From Hyalella azteca (Eukaryota; Arthropoda; Malacostraca; Amphipoda; Hyalellidae): a stretch of 64,000 nucleotides of DNA. How positions within the stretch are numbered: the stretch's first letter is position 1; each line of letters begins with the position of its first letter. The position numbers were made by a program, and so were the translations under genes. The notes beneath the pieces were generated by a model, which saw only the letters and a list, made by a program, of their open reading frames with translations, had not been told where the DNA came from and searched no databases. Location of the stretch: NCBI RefSeq assembly GCF_000764305.2, contig NW_025931491.1:1-64000 (forward strand). Direction: 5' to 3'. Positions 21,008 through 31,795 of this stretch are shown here, one piece after another.

Positions 21008-21573
21008 TGAGCTGAAAAAAGTGAATTGCGAGCTGAAGCTTCCAAAAAACGAGGTTCATCGACATCAGCTGTCTTAACTCCGGCTCAACGCCAAGTTGCT
21101 AAACAACTCAGAGACAACGACCAAATTGTTATACGAAAAGCAGATAGAAGTAACATTTTCGTAATTATGGATAAAACAGATTATCTCTCAAAAACCAATG
21201 CAATTATATCAGACGAGTCCAAATTCTGTCATGTCGCAAGAGATCCAACAGAACAGCTTCAGAGGAGGGCAAATAAATTGATCGACACAGCAAACTCTGC
21301 AATCAGATCTAGAAAACTTACCCCGATTGTTGGGAGCTATTCTCCAGGCTACCTCTATGGAAACGTTAAAACTCACAAAGAAGACAACCCACTAAGGCCT
21401 ATAATTTCGCAAGTTACTTCCAGTATACAAGACCTCTAAAGAACTGGACACTATAATTAAACCATACGTATATCCCTAAGAATACTCTCTGAAATCTAGA
21501 AATTACTTCTTGGAAATTCTTCACGCCTCTCACCCTTCTTGTCTAGCTACACTGGATGTCACTAGTTTGCGTC
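21008..21573 (+). pseudogene. Penelope-like element reverse transcriptase, N-terminal part (pseudogene)
   Basis: After a stop at 21008-21010 the frame is open to 21439. It reads LTPAQRQVAKQLRDNDQIVI, then RKADRSNIFVIMDKTDYL, then DPTEQLQRRANKLID, then LYGNVKTHKEDNPLRPIIS. This order (KxD+ in the first block, DPT, then an LYG...K.HK...PLRPI block) is typical of Penelope-like reverse transcriptases. A frameshift at about 21437 moves the continuation to another frame (TSKELDTIIKPY, then a stop, then LEILHASHPSCLATLDVTSL), which reaches the LDVTSLF motif of RT block 3. After that the homology is lost. No catalytic YxDD block or endonuclease follows here, so it is a decayed fragment. It probably comes from the same class of element as the piece at 54914-55579. 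Confidence 0.85.
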
Positions 21574-21774
21574 AATCGCACAATTATTTTTTCACAAATG
21601 AAACAAATAATTTTTACAATGATGGGAAATAGAAGCAATTTAATTTACTTTAATTTTTAATTTTTAATTTACCCGTCAACAGTTTCAACAATAATGCAGT
21701 GTATAGCTTTCATGCCAAAAATCCCCAAGATCCATGGATGACTTGTTTAAATTGAAATTTCTCCACCGGTGCGC

Positions 21775-22140
21775 TGGGCATCGGATGAATGTATGAGTTA
21801 TGTATAAATTAATGTACATGAAATTATCTTGCACAAGAGAGCAGTCCATTGCAATATATGGTACATGCTCTATGAAGTTTTCTCATGAGCTCGAACAATG
21901 AATGACATTGAATTTTGTATCGAACCAATTATATTAAAATGGAATGGAATGGATCGATATTATAGATTATCAAGTCAATGGTAAGAAATTTTTTCGTGAT
22001 TATCAATGATGAGTGAGCGAAAATACAAGCTCTGTGGGGTAAGCCCCAGTCATTACCCACTCAGGAAATACAAATACTATTATTATAATTATTATTATTA
22101 TTATTAATATTATTACTATTATTATTATTATTATTATTAT
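21775..22140 (+). repeat. Block M with one 46-bp unit, followed by an ATT microsatellite
   Basis: Block M (21775-22075) is followed directly by an ATT/TAT tract at 22078-22140. Long poly-isoleucine frames across the tract are artefacts of the microsatellite. Bases 21574-21774 are AT-rich without recognisable content. Confidence 0.78.
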
Positions 22141-22439
22141 CGCGCTTTGCAGAATCCCAGACATGTCCCTTTCTTTAGTACGATCAAGATAATCAATCAT
22201 GACGAGCGGAATCATAGTTGTATTAGATTGCATGAAAATTAAACACACGCGTAAAATGCTCATTAAAGCATGAGTGACTGATTTAAAATGCAGTTATCTA
22301 AATGTTATATACAGAGTTGAATTCAGAATCTAGTGCACTCACACCAACTTGAGCTTTTCGTTCTAAGAGGGCGTTTTCATATCAACTCTGATGGATTGGG
22401 AGAAAATATTTTTGATGGTCGAAGAAAATAAATCAAATA

Positions 22440-22855
22440 ATTGACCCCCGTGACCATCATTCTAGAGAGAAAAATTACATAGTAAAGAAATGTAAAGCAT
22501 CTACATTCCATGTAAAACATTTACCTTACATATAAAGCACTTAGATACATTAATAATTGGACAAAGTTGTACTTATTCCTTTGTGTATATGGTCAGAGTC
22601 AAAAAAAAGAATGCTATCGCTCACTAAGTTTCCCCTCCAAATAGCGCAAGAAATATCATCTAAGAACAGTCACGTCCAAATTTAATCCAAGAGAACCGAA
22701 GTATTTCGTGCGAATTACATCACTGGACACGTCAGTGTAGGGGCTCACTCAACAGGACCATCTGAGTTCAGTAGGCATATATATCAATTGTTAGCTTACT
22801 CGTCTTCATCAATAATGAATGATGAGTCTCAATCAAATTATGATACAGCAATTAT
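22440..22855 (+). repeat. Dispersed block Y, copy 1
   Basis: Matches 26293-26600 in inverted orientation (both contain TGAATGATGAGTCTCAATCA in opposite sense). At 22855 the match stops, where LINE-derived GC-rich sequence begins; the other copy continues to the 25-bp repeat array. Bases 22141-22440 hold nothing recognisable. Confidence 0.7.
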
Positions 22856-23220
22856 TATACAGCAATGCCCAAACCTCGACCCCCAAAAAGTTGAAGGTAT
22901 CGACCCCCAAACCTGGGAGCGGCTTGCGGTCGACCGCTGCGGTTGGCGGCGGGCCATTCGGGAGGGAGTCCGGAGGGGTGAGGAGCTGCGCAGCCGTGAG
23001 CTTGAAGACAAGCACCGTCTCCGGAAAGCCAGACAGCAGACAAGGAACAACATCGTCGCACCATCGGGCTTTATTTGCGCCAACTGCGGTCGTGACTGCC
23101 ATGCCCGAATCGGCCTGGCGAGCCACTCGAGCCGCTGCCGACAGCGTGTTGTGCGATGACGGAAGAGGTGCACACCATCATCTCTCAAGATGGACGGATG
23201 CCAACGAATGATAAATGAAA
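22856..23220 (+). pseudogene. Non-LTR retrotransposon ORF2, C-terminal zinc-finger fragment
   Basis: The frame ending at 23157-23159 reads WERLAVDRCGWRRAIREGVR, then ELEDKHRLRKARQQ, then FICANCGRDCHARIGLASHS and SRCRQ. A tryptophan-arginine segment followed by CxxCGRxCxxRIGLxSHxxxC is the common C-terminus of a large group of LINE ORF2 proteins, downstream of the reverse transcriptase. Only about 95 codons remain. The 3' untranslated region (about 23160-23220) with its CATCATCTCTC...GACGGATGCC string is also typical. GC content is far above the surroundings, as expected for a recent insertion. There is no stop in the fragment. The left junction is with block Y and the right one with R module r0, so no clean target duplication can be read. 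Confidence 0.88.
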
Positions 23221-23224
23221 TCAA

Positions 23225-23700
23225 TCAATTTATCCTCCGGCTCGAAAATCTACGAGTCCATGACGCAACTTAGTAAAACAATAAGTTAGTTTATAATTCG
23301 TATATTTTCCTGGATAAAATATTCGAATACATCACATATACGAATATAATTAATTCTCCTGCTATTACTACTGTCTTCATTATTCAGTCAGAGAACGTCA
23401 TTCGAATGGACTCTTTCTCTGAAGTTAGGAATGAAAAGTTCGCATCATATCTAAAATTGGTGATAATACTATTGATAATGCAAAAAGACTTAAGTCACAA
23501 ACTTCCGAGGTATTTTATTTCAAGTCATTGGAATTATGATTCAAACGTATCATATGTGGGTTGGTGTGTGTGTATAAATGTAATAGATTATAATATACTA
23601 TTATAATTCATAATATAATATGATATAACATAAACTGGATAAAATGAAGGGTAGAATCATTAAGTTTGATTATGTTCTTTCTGCATTGATAATTCTAAAT
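23225..23700 (+). repeat. R fragment with r0 fused to r3
   Basis: Module r0 (23235-23500) runs directly into r3 (23505-23700), skipping r1 and r2. The join, near CTTAAGTCACAAACTTCCGAGG, is an internal deletion. Confidence 0.7.
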
Positions 23701-24000
23701 GACGGTGTTCAGGTGTAATGCATTGGAATATTGTAATTTTTCTCAAATTTATGTCGACGTTCAAACGTAAAGAAGTAATTGCAAATGCGCAGTCAATTGG
23801 ATTCTAATCACCTGGCCAGTGGCGGATGTTTTTCTTAGAAGAGACATTACTGGTAACCGACAATGGAGGTTCCCCGTCGAAAGAAGAATCTTTAGACGAA
23901 AACAATATAAATACGAAGAAGCTACGGAATTCCTGACGCCCAGTAACTTTCTTAGCGGGTACATCACTATTCCGGTCGATGTGCAGTAATGTAGTTTGTT

Positions 24001-24361
24001 ATATAACTGCAACTAAAAAAACTACGCTGCAACTTCTCCGCGCGATAACATTTCTTCTCGCTTCGAATCACCGACATGTGGAACAGCCTCCCCGAAGACA
24101 TCGTTGACGCTCCAAGTATGAACGCTTTCAAGATCAGACTTGGTATAGCTATGGAAAAATAAATGTTCAGATTTGCAATGCCTAGCATGCACCATATCGA
24201 ACCTGGTGGAAGTCTAGTAGCTATTTCAAACTATCGTCAGTCCTGAAAAGATCCGGTCAAATGACAAGAGTTTAGATCTTCTGTGAACAAGGCACGAAAA
24301 GGAAAAATATCGGCGACAGGCCACATCAGGCCTACACTTCAGCGCAGAGATCATCATGTTA
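24001..24361 (+). mobile_element. LINE 3' end inserted in R, second copy
   Basis: Same insert and same R position as 13537-13894. The C-terminal RT frame here has a stop where the other copy has a Gln codon (in the string CGA-TAA-CAT), so it is more decayed. It supports duplication of R with the LINE already in place. Confidence 0.82.
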
Positions 24362-25130
24362 CGTACTTCCACACGATGGCGCAATAATCGAATGGGAATT
24401 AAAGAAAAAGTGCGAGAACTTCCACCAACAATTACTATAGCGACTTAGCTCTCCATTCAAGAGCTTCAAAATTTGCAAATATGACATTGAAAAAAAATTC
24501 AAACTACCCTTAAAATAGGATACTGTTTATCATAACTCCGCACTGAAGACATGCGCAGGATAAACTTTATGCAGGCTGACTCCGTTAGATTTGAGGCTCC
24601 TGTGAATATCTCTCGAGTTGAGGATCTAGTGCACTTACATTCGTACACTTACTTCAGACATCAGACCACTTTAATAAAATATAAATTGCCTGACCCAAAA
24701 AATTATAAGATTAGGGAAATTGATGCCACATGCTTCTAATCCTGCAACAACATTTCAGGATGAAAAGGTTGCATAGAGAACGACTAGTAGTAGAACGCAT
24801 GGTGAACGACTGTTGTTAACGCCCTAGGAATTCGGTAAATAAATCAGTCATACATGCTCAACATTTATATGCTATAAATGACAATAGTAAAATTGGTGAA
24901 ATCGAAACTTGATTGCGCAAAATATTTATGCATATTAATTTACATGCGTGATGACTAAGCCAAAAACAACCGCGCTCTGTATAAACCAAGAAAAATTCCT
25001 TTCTACTATTCGACCTCCTCGCACGCTCTACTTTTCCAGCGAAGGTTGCATTTTATTTAATCACATCATAATTTAGAGATTCTAGACTATGAGAAGGCAA
25101 TAGTCAAATGCATTGCACCTGAAAACCCAC

Positions 25131-25178
25131 CTCTCTGCTCCAATCTTGGTACTCTGAATTTTTACCACTTGACCACCC
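25131..25178 (-). mobile_element. Truncated SINE
   Basis: Only the head of the SINE described at 15245-15488 remains, with the same R flank (ATGATAA at 25179-25185). The B box and tail are gone through the deletion noted for this R copy. Confidence 0.8.
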
Positions 25179-26135
25179 ATGATAAACGTCCATTGTGAAA
25201 CTAATCAAACTATATGATAAAGGAAACGTTAATAACTACACTAAAATATTCGGACAACGAATCAAATTTATTATTTTACATAAAGCATACTGAACCTATT
25301 TCAATGTACTTAAACATTGGTAAGATATATCATAGATTTATTAAAAGATCAGCTGCGAATTACCGACGCGTTGACGTGTGGAAAAACTCGGTCCAAAAAG
25401 CACATTGATTCTATGCCCAGTGACGGTATAACCGTCGTTCCAGTTTATTTAGTCGAAAAGTGAATAGTTCTTCTACGAATTAGTCTTATATACCTCAATA
25501 GACAGGACTTATGGCTTTTTGTATTATTAATAATATTATCACCTCCTCTTGATATGATGAAAACGTTTCATTCCTTAGCTTTAGAGAGCGGGTCCATTGC
25601 AATAGCGTTCTCAGCCAAAACAATGAAGACAATAACAATGAATATAGCAGGAAAATATTATTATTCGTATTTGAGATGTATTCAGATTGTTTAATCAGGA
25701 AGATGTACTATTTGTAGACTACTTTTCTGTTTTACTAAATTGAGTCACGAATCTGTAGATTTTCATGCCAGAGTTTAGTGGAAAATCTTATAAGATAGTT
25801 AGCGCTCAAGACGTTTTCAATATTCGTATAGAAAACCAAAAATTCTGCCCGAAACTGTCTCAATTCTGAGAGCCCAGTGTCTTGCTAGCCACGTTCCAAA
25901 TTGTGCACAATCACGTGACTGTCATGCGTTGCTGAATAATGTCATTAATGCATGATAATGGAGAATATATTATTTAAACTTAACAGCAGAGGAATATCAC
26001 GCGAGCAACTGTCTCTCATTCCGAAAATCACAAAAATATCAGTTATGCAAGATAATTCGACTGATTTACCAAATAATTTACCACACTCACCAAATAATTA
26101 TGACTGATCCATAGAATAATTGTGTGTAACGAGGA

Positions 26136-26281
26136 AACTTGGGTTCCTCACGTGCTCGGTAACTTGGGTTACTCACGTGCTCGGTAACTTGGGTTCCTCA
26201 CGTACTCGGTAACTTGGGTTCCTCACGTACTCGGTAACTTGGGTTCCTCACGTACTCGGTAACTTGGGTTCCTCACGTACT
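26136..26281. repeat. 25-bp minisatellite, about 5.8 units
   Basis: Units of AACTTGGGTTCCTCACGTAC plus TCGGT start at 26136, 26161, 26186, 26211, 26236 and 26261. The first two carry GTGC instead of GTAC. The single ancestral unit is seen at the edge of R module r0 at 12762-12800. The array separates R (left) from block Y (right). Confidence 0.95.
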
Positions 26282-26292
26282 TCATGCACAGA

Positions 26293-26960
26293 TAATTGCT
26301 GTATCATAATTTGATTGAGACTCATCATTCATTATTGATGAAGACGAATAAGCTAACAATTGATATATATGCCTACTGAACTCAGCTGGTCCTGTTGAGT
26401 GAGCCCCTACACTGACGTGTCCAATGATGTAATTCGCACGAAATACTTCGGTTCTCTTGGACTAAATTTGGACGTGACTGTTCTTAGATGATATTTCTTG
26501 AGCTATTTGGAGAGGAAACTTCGTGAGCGATAGCATTCTTTTTTGACTCGGACAATATACTCAGAGGAAAAAGTAAAACTTTGTCCAAGTAATATACACT
26601 TGTGACTATTGTGCGGGTCATTACGACCCAGTATAGCGCTGCAAAATGGCATATTGAAAAATAAATGTTATATATTATATATAAATAACAACATTTGCTA
26701 CACTGAACAACTTTCCATTCAGAATGATCACAATTAAACTACAACGAAAAATTTCGTGTTCGATACATTTCACTCCGAAAACTCCCTTCCTATCTTTTTA
26801 GCTGATAAACAGGAAATTTAATAACTCATATAATATAATAATTTTTAAAATTTTTATATTATATTTTTATATAAAATTTTTATATGTTTATATAAAATAT
26901 ATAAAAAAATTTATGTGATTTTTATATGTTATATTTATTTTTTATATGTTTCAGACAAAA
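26293..26960 (-). repeat. Dispersed block Y, copy 2, and an AT-rich tract
   Basis: 26293-26600 is the inverted copy of 22440-22855. 26600-26770 matches 48780-48905 in the same orientation (both contain CTACACTGAACAACTTTC). 26820-26960 is an almost pure A/T tract with repeated TTTTATAT. No gene is seen. Bases 26961-27276 are unassigned. Confidence 0.65.
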
Positions 26961-27276
26961 AAAAAACACCACATGTCTTTATACGGCAGCTCCTAATTAG
27001 AGTGAGAATCTGTCCATGTTTCCACACGCTTATATTTGCAATATTCATTTTATAACTACGGTGCTGTCAAATATTCTATGAACTTCACTGATGTTGATTT
27101 CAGGAACGATTCGGTGTAAGATTGGTTGGTTACTCAAACCATTCATGTTTTAGTTCACTTATTTTGAATGGCTGTTCATGCGTATGGGTTGGCTCCCGAC
27201 ACACTTAATCAATGACACCATTTCTCTGTAAATTCATTCGATAATGGAGAGGAATCAATATAGCATTTTAGTTACT

Positions 27277-28717
27277 TTAAGGGGACCGGCTACCCTAAAA
27301 TTTTCAATTTTGGCGTTTTTCGGTTTTTGTGCTCATCTGAAAGCTGGAATTCTGCTCTTTCCAATGGTACCACTGCCATCGCTGTACGCCAATATTTACG
27401 TTCATGACGTCTCTTTAAAGGGAAGCGGGTGAGAGAGTTCTTTAAGTAATTAGATATAAAGTAATTAGCTACTGAAATCTTTGAATATAGTTTCTACTTG
27501 AGTTGTGCTGCAGTTACATGCCTAGTCTCATCTTAAAGCTGACATTCTGAGCTTTCCAACGATACTACTGCGATCCATGTACGGCAATATTGACGCAGAT
27601 GGCCGGGCTTTAATGGGGGGTGGGGGGTGGAGTTCCTTAACTAAATATAATGACTGGCGCTTACCCCACAGAGCTTGTATTTCCTGAGTGGGTAATGACT
27701 GTATTTTCGCTCACTCATCATGGATAATCATGAAAAAAATTCTTACCATTGACTTGATAAACTAATTTCGATCTCGGTGTTACTGCGGTAATGAATTTTC
27801 TAATCAATTTTCATTTTCAATAGAATTGGTTTGATGCAAAATTCAATGTCTGTCATTTTTAGAGTTCATGATAAATCTTCATGAAGCAAATACCATATAA
27901 TGCAATTGATCGCACTCGTGTGCAAGATAATTTCATGCACATTAATTTTTACATAACTCACACATTCATCCGATGCCCAGTGAACCTGTGCAGAAATTTT
28001 AAAGCCTGCACTATTAATGTGCTCTCAGTCGACCTGCAGCTTAGTTACCTCCCAACTATCATGCGGGAAGGTGTTCATGCAGTCGTTCTATGCACCGCTG
28101 AGTGACTTAGAAGTGCGATAACGCTTACTTTCGGTATCTAAGCTACGTTACAAGCCCTTACATAGCGCGCGCGCCGCCAGTTGGCATTTTATCGGCTCTC
28201 CTGAAAACCTCCAGCTGCTTACTCGGCAAACCTATCTTCTCTTACAGTTTTGAAGCTACAAGAATACAATATACCACTCGATTCGCAAGGAAAATTTCTA
28301 CTAACGGTAGTGGGCGTTTTCTGATCTCGTTATAGTTTGGATTTGACTTTGCAAAAAGGGGGGTTGACGGGATGTAAAAGCAAAAAATTTCCGAACAATT
28401 TATGACATATGACCCCACACCCACAAAAAATGAGAATTAAGAAAAACGTCTGCGAGAGTTTGTAGGTATGGTCTTTACGCATCAAATGATATGTTTCTCG
28501 ATGTTGTAGCTTAAAAATCCTGGGAGGAGATAGACAGTCTTTCGACAGTACCTCCTTTTTGGCAGTTTTCTAAGAATATCACGGTTTCTTTCATTTTTTT
28601 CGAAAAAAATACACGAACAAAAAAGGCTTAGAATTCTTTTTTACATGCGTGTACCAAATTTCGGAGTGATACGTCTGTAAATAACCGAGATAGATTTTGG
28701 GGTAGACGCTCCCCCTA
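27277..28717 (-). mobile_element. TTAA-flanked non-autonomous DNA element G, with block M inserted
   Basis: The left tip, GGGGACCGGCTACCC, starts at 27281 after TTAA (27277-27280). The right end is near 28713, where the flanking TTAA has mutated to CTAA; the inverted copy keeps TTAA at 62834-62837. 27281-27640 corresponds to the right half of the related element at 50570-51647 and 28010-28713 to its left half. Between them lies block M (27650-27995), absent from the 50.6-kb element. No transposase frame is visible. TTAA flanks suggest mobilisation by a piggyBac-type enzyme, which is an inference. Confidence 0.72.
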
Positions 28718-29640
28718 ATCACTGCACATTTCAGTATGCACATATTTACGGTAGAGGAGCTGAACATGTACCTGGAATTGCATAAAGCTGGAGGGACTTC
28801 AATAAAATAGAAAGGCCCGGAACTAAAATCTAACGTTGAATTAAGAATTTTCCGGTAATTAATTTCCAATACCAAGAGAATTTTTCACTTCAAAAAACTA
28901 CCTCTTTCCAGATCACTTGGCGCAACTTGGAGTAAAGTAATTTTGATGTTCAATGGTAACTGCACATGGTTAGTGTCCGTCAACAGCATATCAGCAAGAA
29001 AGAAGTGGCACTGATGAAATATGAAGCTGTTGCATCCCAAAATTCAAATTCAGTAATAAGAATAGAGGCATTTAAAAATCCATCAAACGCTGAAGTGAAA
29101 ATTAAGATATGATAATCTATCTTGGATATGATTCGAAGAATATAGATAAAAGTACGCTTCAAATTCATTGCCTAATTTCTATTCTAGATAAAATGGCTTA
29201 TTTGTGCGTAATATTTTCCGTTGTGACATTTGAGCTTTTCTTTGCACCTTTCGGTCTGAACATAACCTCATCAAAGGAATATTTGTCGTGTGTTTTTCCC
29301 CAAGTTTGATTAATCAGTTACCGACACTGGCGGGAAAGATGATACCAATACGGGAGAACCAAATCTTGATAAATCGGCCTCGACCATGAGCCATATCATG
29401 AATATTATGTCTAAAATATGCCTATAATGATTCGTTAACAAATGCCTCTGTTAACGGAACCAAACAGATCAACGTTAGTGATGTACCGAGCATTGAGCGC
29501 CGTGCGTCCTGCACTGACGATGGAATGGCAGTTGCGTTGCTTAATTGGGAGAAAAATGTGCGAAGCCTGCGCCTGAACAACAAAGGAGAATTTGCTACAT
29601 TTGAATGTCCCCGTGATAAATACAATGGTTGTTAGATTGA
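28718..29640 (-). repeat. Block T, with an inverted copy at 61950-62833
   Basis: The two copies stay alignable over their whole length. Frames preserved between them are 28980-29168 (minus; also 62384-62572), which reads MNLKRTFIYILRIISKIDYH onward and is rich in hydrophobic residues, and one on the plus strand (about 29398-29636) reading VSDVPSIERRASCTDDGMAV. I recognise neither. In the second copy the latter frame is broken by a 4-base deletion. These may be relics of a gene that was caught in the duplication, or chance frames. Confidence 0.6.
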
Positions 29641-30867
29641 AGTTATACGAGTTTTTACATTATTACAGATATCGATTATGAAGAAAATAAATAGTTGAGT
29701 TACTGTCAGAAAAATTGTTCAATAATATTTGAATTATATAATATCGCTTTCCACATTGTCAGCACAAATTTCCAATATCCCGTGATGATAATTCAGTTTT
29801 ATTTTCGCGTTTCAGGGTCATCATGGAGGATGCCATGGTTTCAAGGTTTTCAGGATTTCAACGCAAAGTTTCTCCAAATAATGAAAATAATGAGAACTGG
29901 ATCGCTACCTAAGCATTCGCTGCAGATTGTCCAATTAGTGATATTAAATTCCGTAGGAGTGTTGCGTTACCTATAGATGAGAAGGTGTACCGAAGGTCGA
30001 GTTTTGGAGGGCTTTATGTACATGGATAGCTCTCCCTCCAAAATTGAAAATCAAATAAATTGTCCGGAATTCCGTCATTTTGAATGCCGTTGATAATTAT
30101 GAGGCTTAAATTTACACAAACATTTTTCAAAATCTATCCAACAATTCACCCTCGTTCAGCAGTACCTCATGGTTCTATAACTAAAAATTAATTTTTATTA
30201 CTAGAGTTCAGATAATTTCCCAGCAACTTACGTTTAGTAAATACGAACCGAAACAATCGCTATGTACGAGTAATTAAGATGCAAGGCTAAAAAATAAACA
30301 AAGGCACATTATATGAAAAAATTATACAAACTGTGATTATGAAAAAAATCCGTGCAACACCGCTATCGCCTCATGTACGACCTAAATTAGTCGCAGGTCT
30401 TCTGCTATGTGTAACCGATACAAAACCTACGTGGCAATCCCTAATATACCGTCACTAAGAATACATCTTGCACCTCTTTACGAGGAGCTTCACAATTTTT
30501 ACTTCTTATATTTTTTCGATTTTACTACATAGAGACGTAAATTGGGACTAAATAAAACTTGACTGAATAAATATGTGAAATATTCTGATATAGGGATGAC
30601 TTATATAAAGTAAATTCAAAATTTCTCAATCTAAATTGAGTCAATTTCACACACATACAAACCATAAGCATAGGCTAGCATCCAGAAAAAGCATTTATCA
30701 TTAGGTCATATGATATTGAAAGAAATATGATGGATTTTACGGAAATCATGGCAAATGATTGGAGCCTGTCACTAGAGTTTCAAGAACAACTCGCGCGGCT
30801 AGGAGGTGAAGCCCTGGCATACCTCAGCTCAAGGCACCAATGCTATTCAGAGAGGAGCGACGCGACT
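29641..30867. other. Unassigned spacer with a diverged block P
   Basis: 30240-30490 is a diverged relative of block P. A small open frame at about 30729-30887 encodes 52 residues (MMDFTEIMANDWSLSLEFQE onward); it overlaps the start of the duplicated segment and I recognise no family. The remainder shows no match or domain. Confidence 0.45.
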
Positions 30868-31160
30868 ATGATGTATGGGGCATGAACTACGCAATGACAT
30901 TAAACTTTGAAATAGGAGAGATCCTTTTTTACCATGAAGAAAATAACGACTGTACTAGAATTAGGTGCAAAACGAATTACAGAAGTTATTTTCTTTTCCC
31001 CTTCCATTATAACAATACTCTGCCTCTCAGTTTATGGACGGAACCTCACCGAACAAATATTTTGATATCTATTTTTTCCTGAGTTAGTATCGCCTGGGCG
31101 CTAGTGGAGAGTCTCCACGCACTACAACATTACCGCAATATATACGTTCTTCCTGCGACT
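30868..31160 (+). repeat. Direct copy of window positions 1-290 (segment A)
   Basis: Nearly the same sequence as the window start. In the inverted orientation the order block T, spacer, segment A is also found reading from 64000 down to 60650. So 27.6-31.2 kb and 60.6-64.0 kb look like one long inverted duplication. Confidence 0.82.
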
Positions 31161-31548
31161 ATAAGGGCATCTCTCGAGCGAACACACCTGAAGTAAGATT
31201 TTGCACCGGAACTCAGAACGCCCAGAAACGCAATTATTATCAAGCACTCGTTCAGATCAATTATCCTGTCACAACCTTCAATACATTTACGGTATTTCTC
31301 GTTTCCAAGTCCTCCGACTCGAATGGGCTTGACGACGGCCAACTCATAAGTTGAAGACTCAGACTAATTCTATAAAGTTCATCAGTCGGAGCACGTTCAC
31401 ATAACAAGGTAGATCGAGTGGTGCAACCTACTTGTTGAGTGAGACATATGAAAGCCTGTCGGCGTAACGAAAATAAGTCTCTTTATTTACAGTGATCGGC
31501 GAAGACCTAGATAGATATTTATTTTATGTAATACTTTTTATTAGATCT
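31150..31548 (-). repeat. Dispersed block Q, copy 3 (minus)
   Basis: Inverted copy of 10640-11047. It abuts the SINE head at 31549 and segment A at about 31158, so both borders are rearrangement points. Confidence 0.78.
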
Positions 31549-31795
31549 GGGGTAGCCCAGTGGTTAACTTCAGAGTACCAAGATTGGAGCAGAGAGGTGC
31601 GGGTTCGATCCCAGCTCTGTGCGCCAGTTTCTGGTCAGAATCGACGGGGAGGCCGGGCGGTTAAGCAAAGAACATTTAAAGCAGTGAGTTGCGAGTTCAT
31701 GCCCGCAACAAGCTGTGAATGTTCTGCAATGTTAAGAATTGGCGACATGTCTACGGCATAATAAACGCTGAAACCGCTATATTATTACTATATTA
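31549..31795 (+). mobile_element. tRNA-derived SINE at a Q/R junction
   Basis: Full-length SINE of the same family as 15245-15488. The A box is TAGCCCAGTGG at 31553-31563 and the B box GGTTCGATCCC at 31602-31612. The tail ends ACTATATTA. Unlike the copy at 15.2 kb its flanks do not match each other: block Q lies on the head side and R module r1 on the tail side. No target duplication is seen, which suggests recombination between two SINE copies. Confidence 0.88.

Larger units (their letters stand above)
23765..25930 (-). repeat. R copy in minus orientation with an internal deletion
   Basis: Reading the plus strand it shows r6 (23765-24000), LINE 3' end (24001-24361), r5 (24362-24760), r4 (24790-24960), r3 (partial, to about 25130), a truncated SINE (25131-25178) and r0 (25179-25930). 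Modules r1 and r2 and the SINE tail are missing, as if a deletion ran from r3 into the SINE. Confidence 0.8.

Noticed and set aside
22856..23220. Bacterial contamination or horizontal transfer to explain the GC-rich block
   Set aside because: The translation is a typical animal LINE ORF2 C-terminus, so the composition reflects the element.
26136..26281. Regular 25-bp repeats as a CRISPR array
   Set aside because: The units are contiguous with no spacers, in eukaryotic repeat DNA. It is a minisatellite.
26136..26281. Telomeric or subtelomeric repeat
   Set aside because: The unit contains TTGGG but the 25-bp period is unlike insect TTAGG or other telomere repeats, and the array is short and internal.
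31553..31612. A and B boxes suggesting a functional tRNA gene
   Set aside because: The boxes sit in a repeated 244-bp sequence with an AT-rich tail and target duplications; the cloverleaf and anticodon arm do not form well. It is a SINE.
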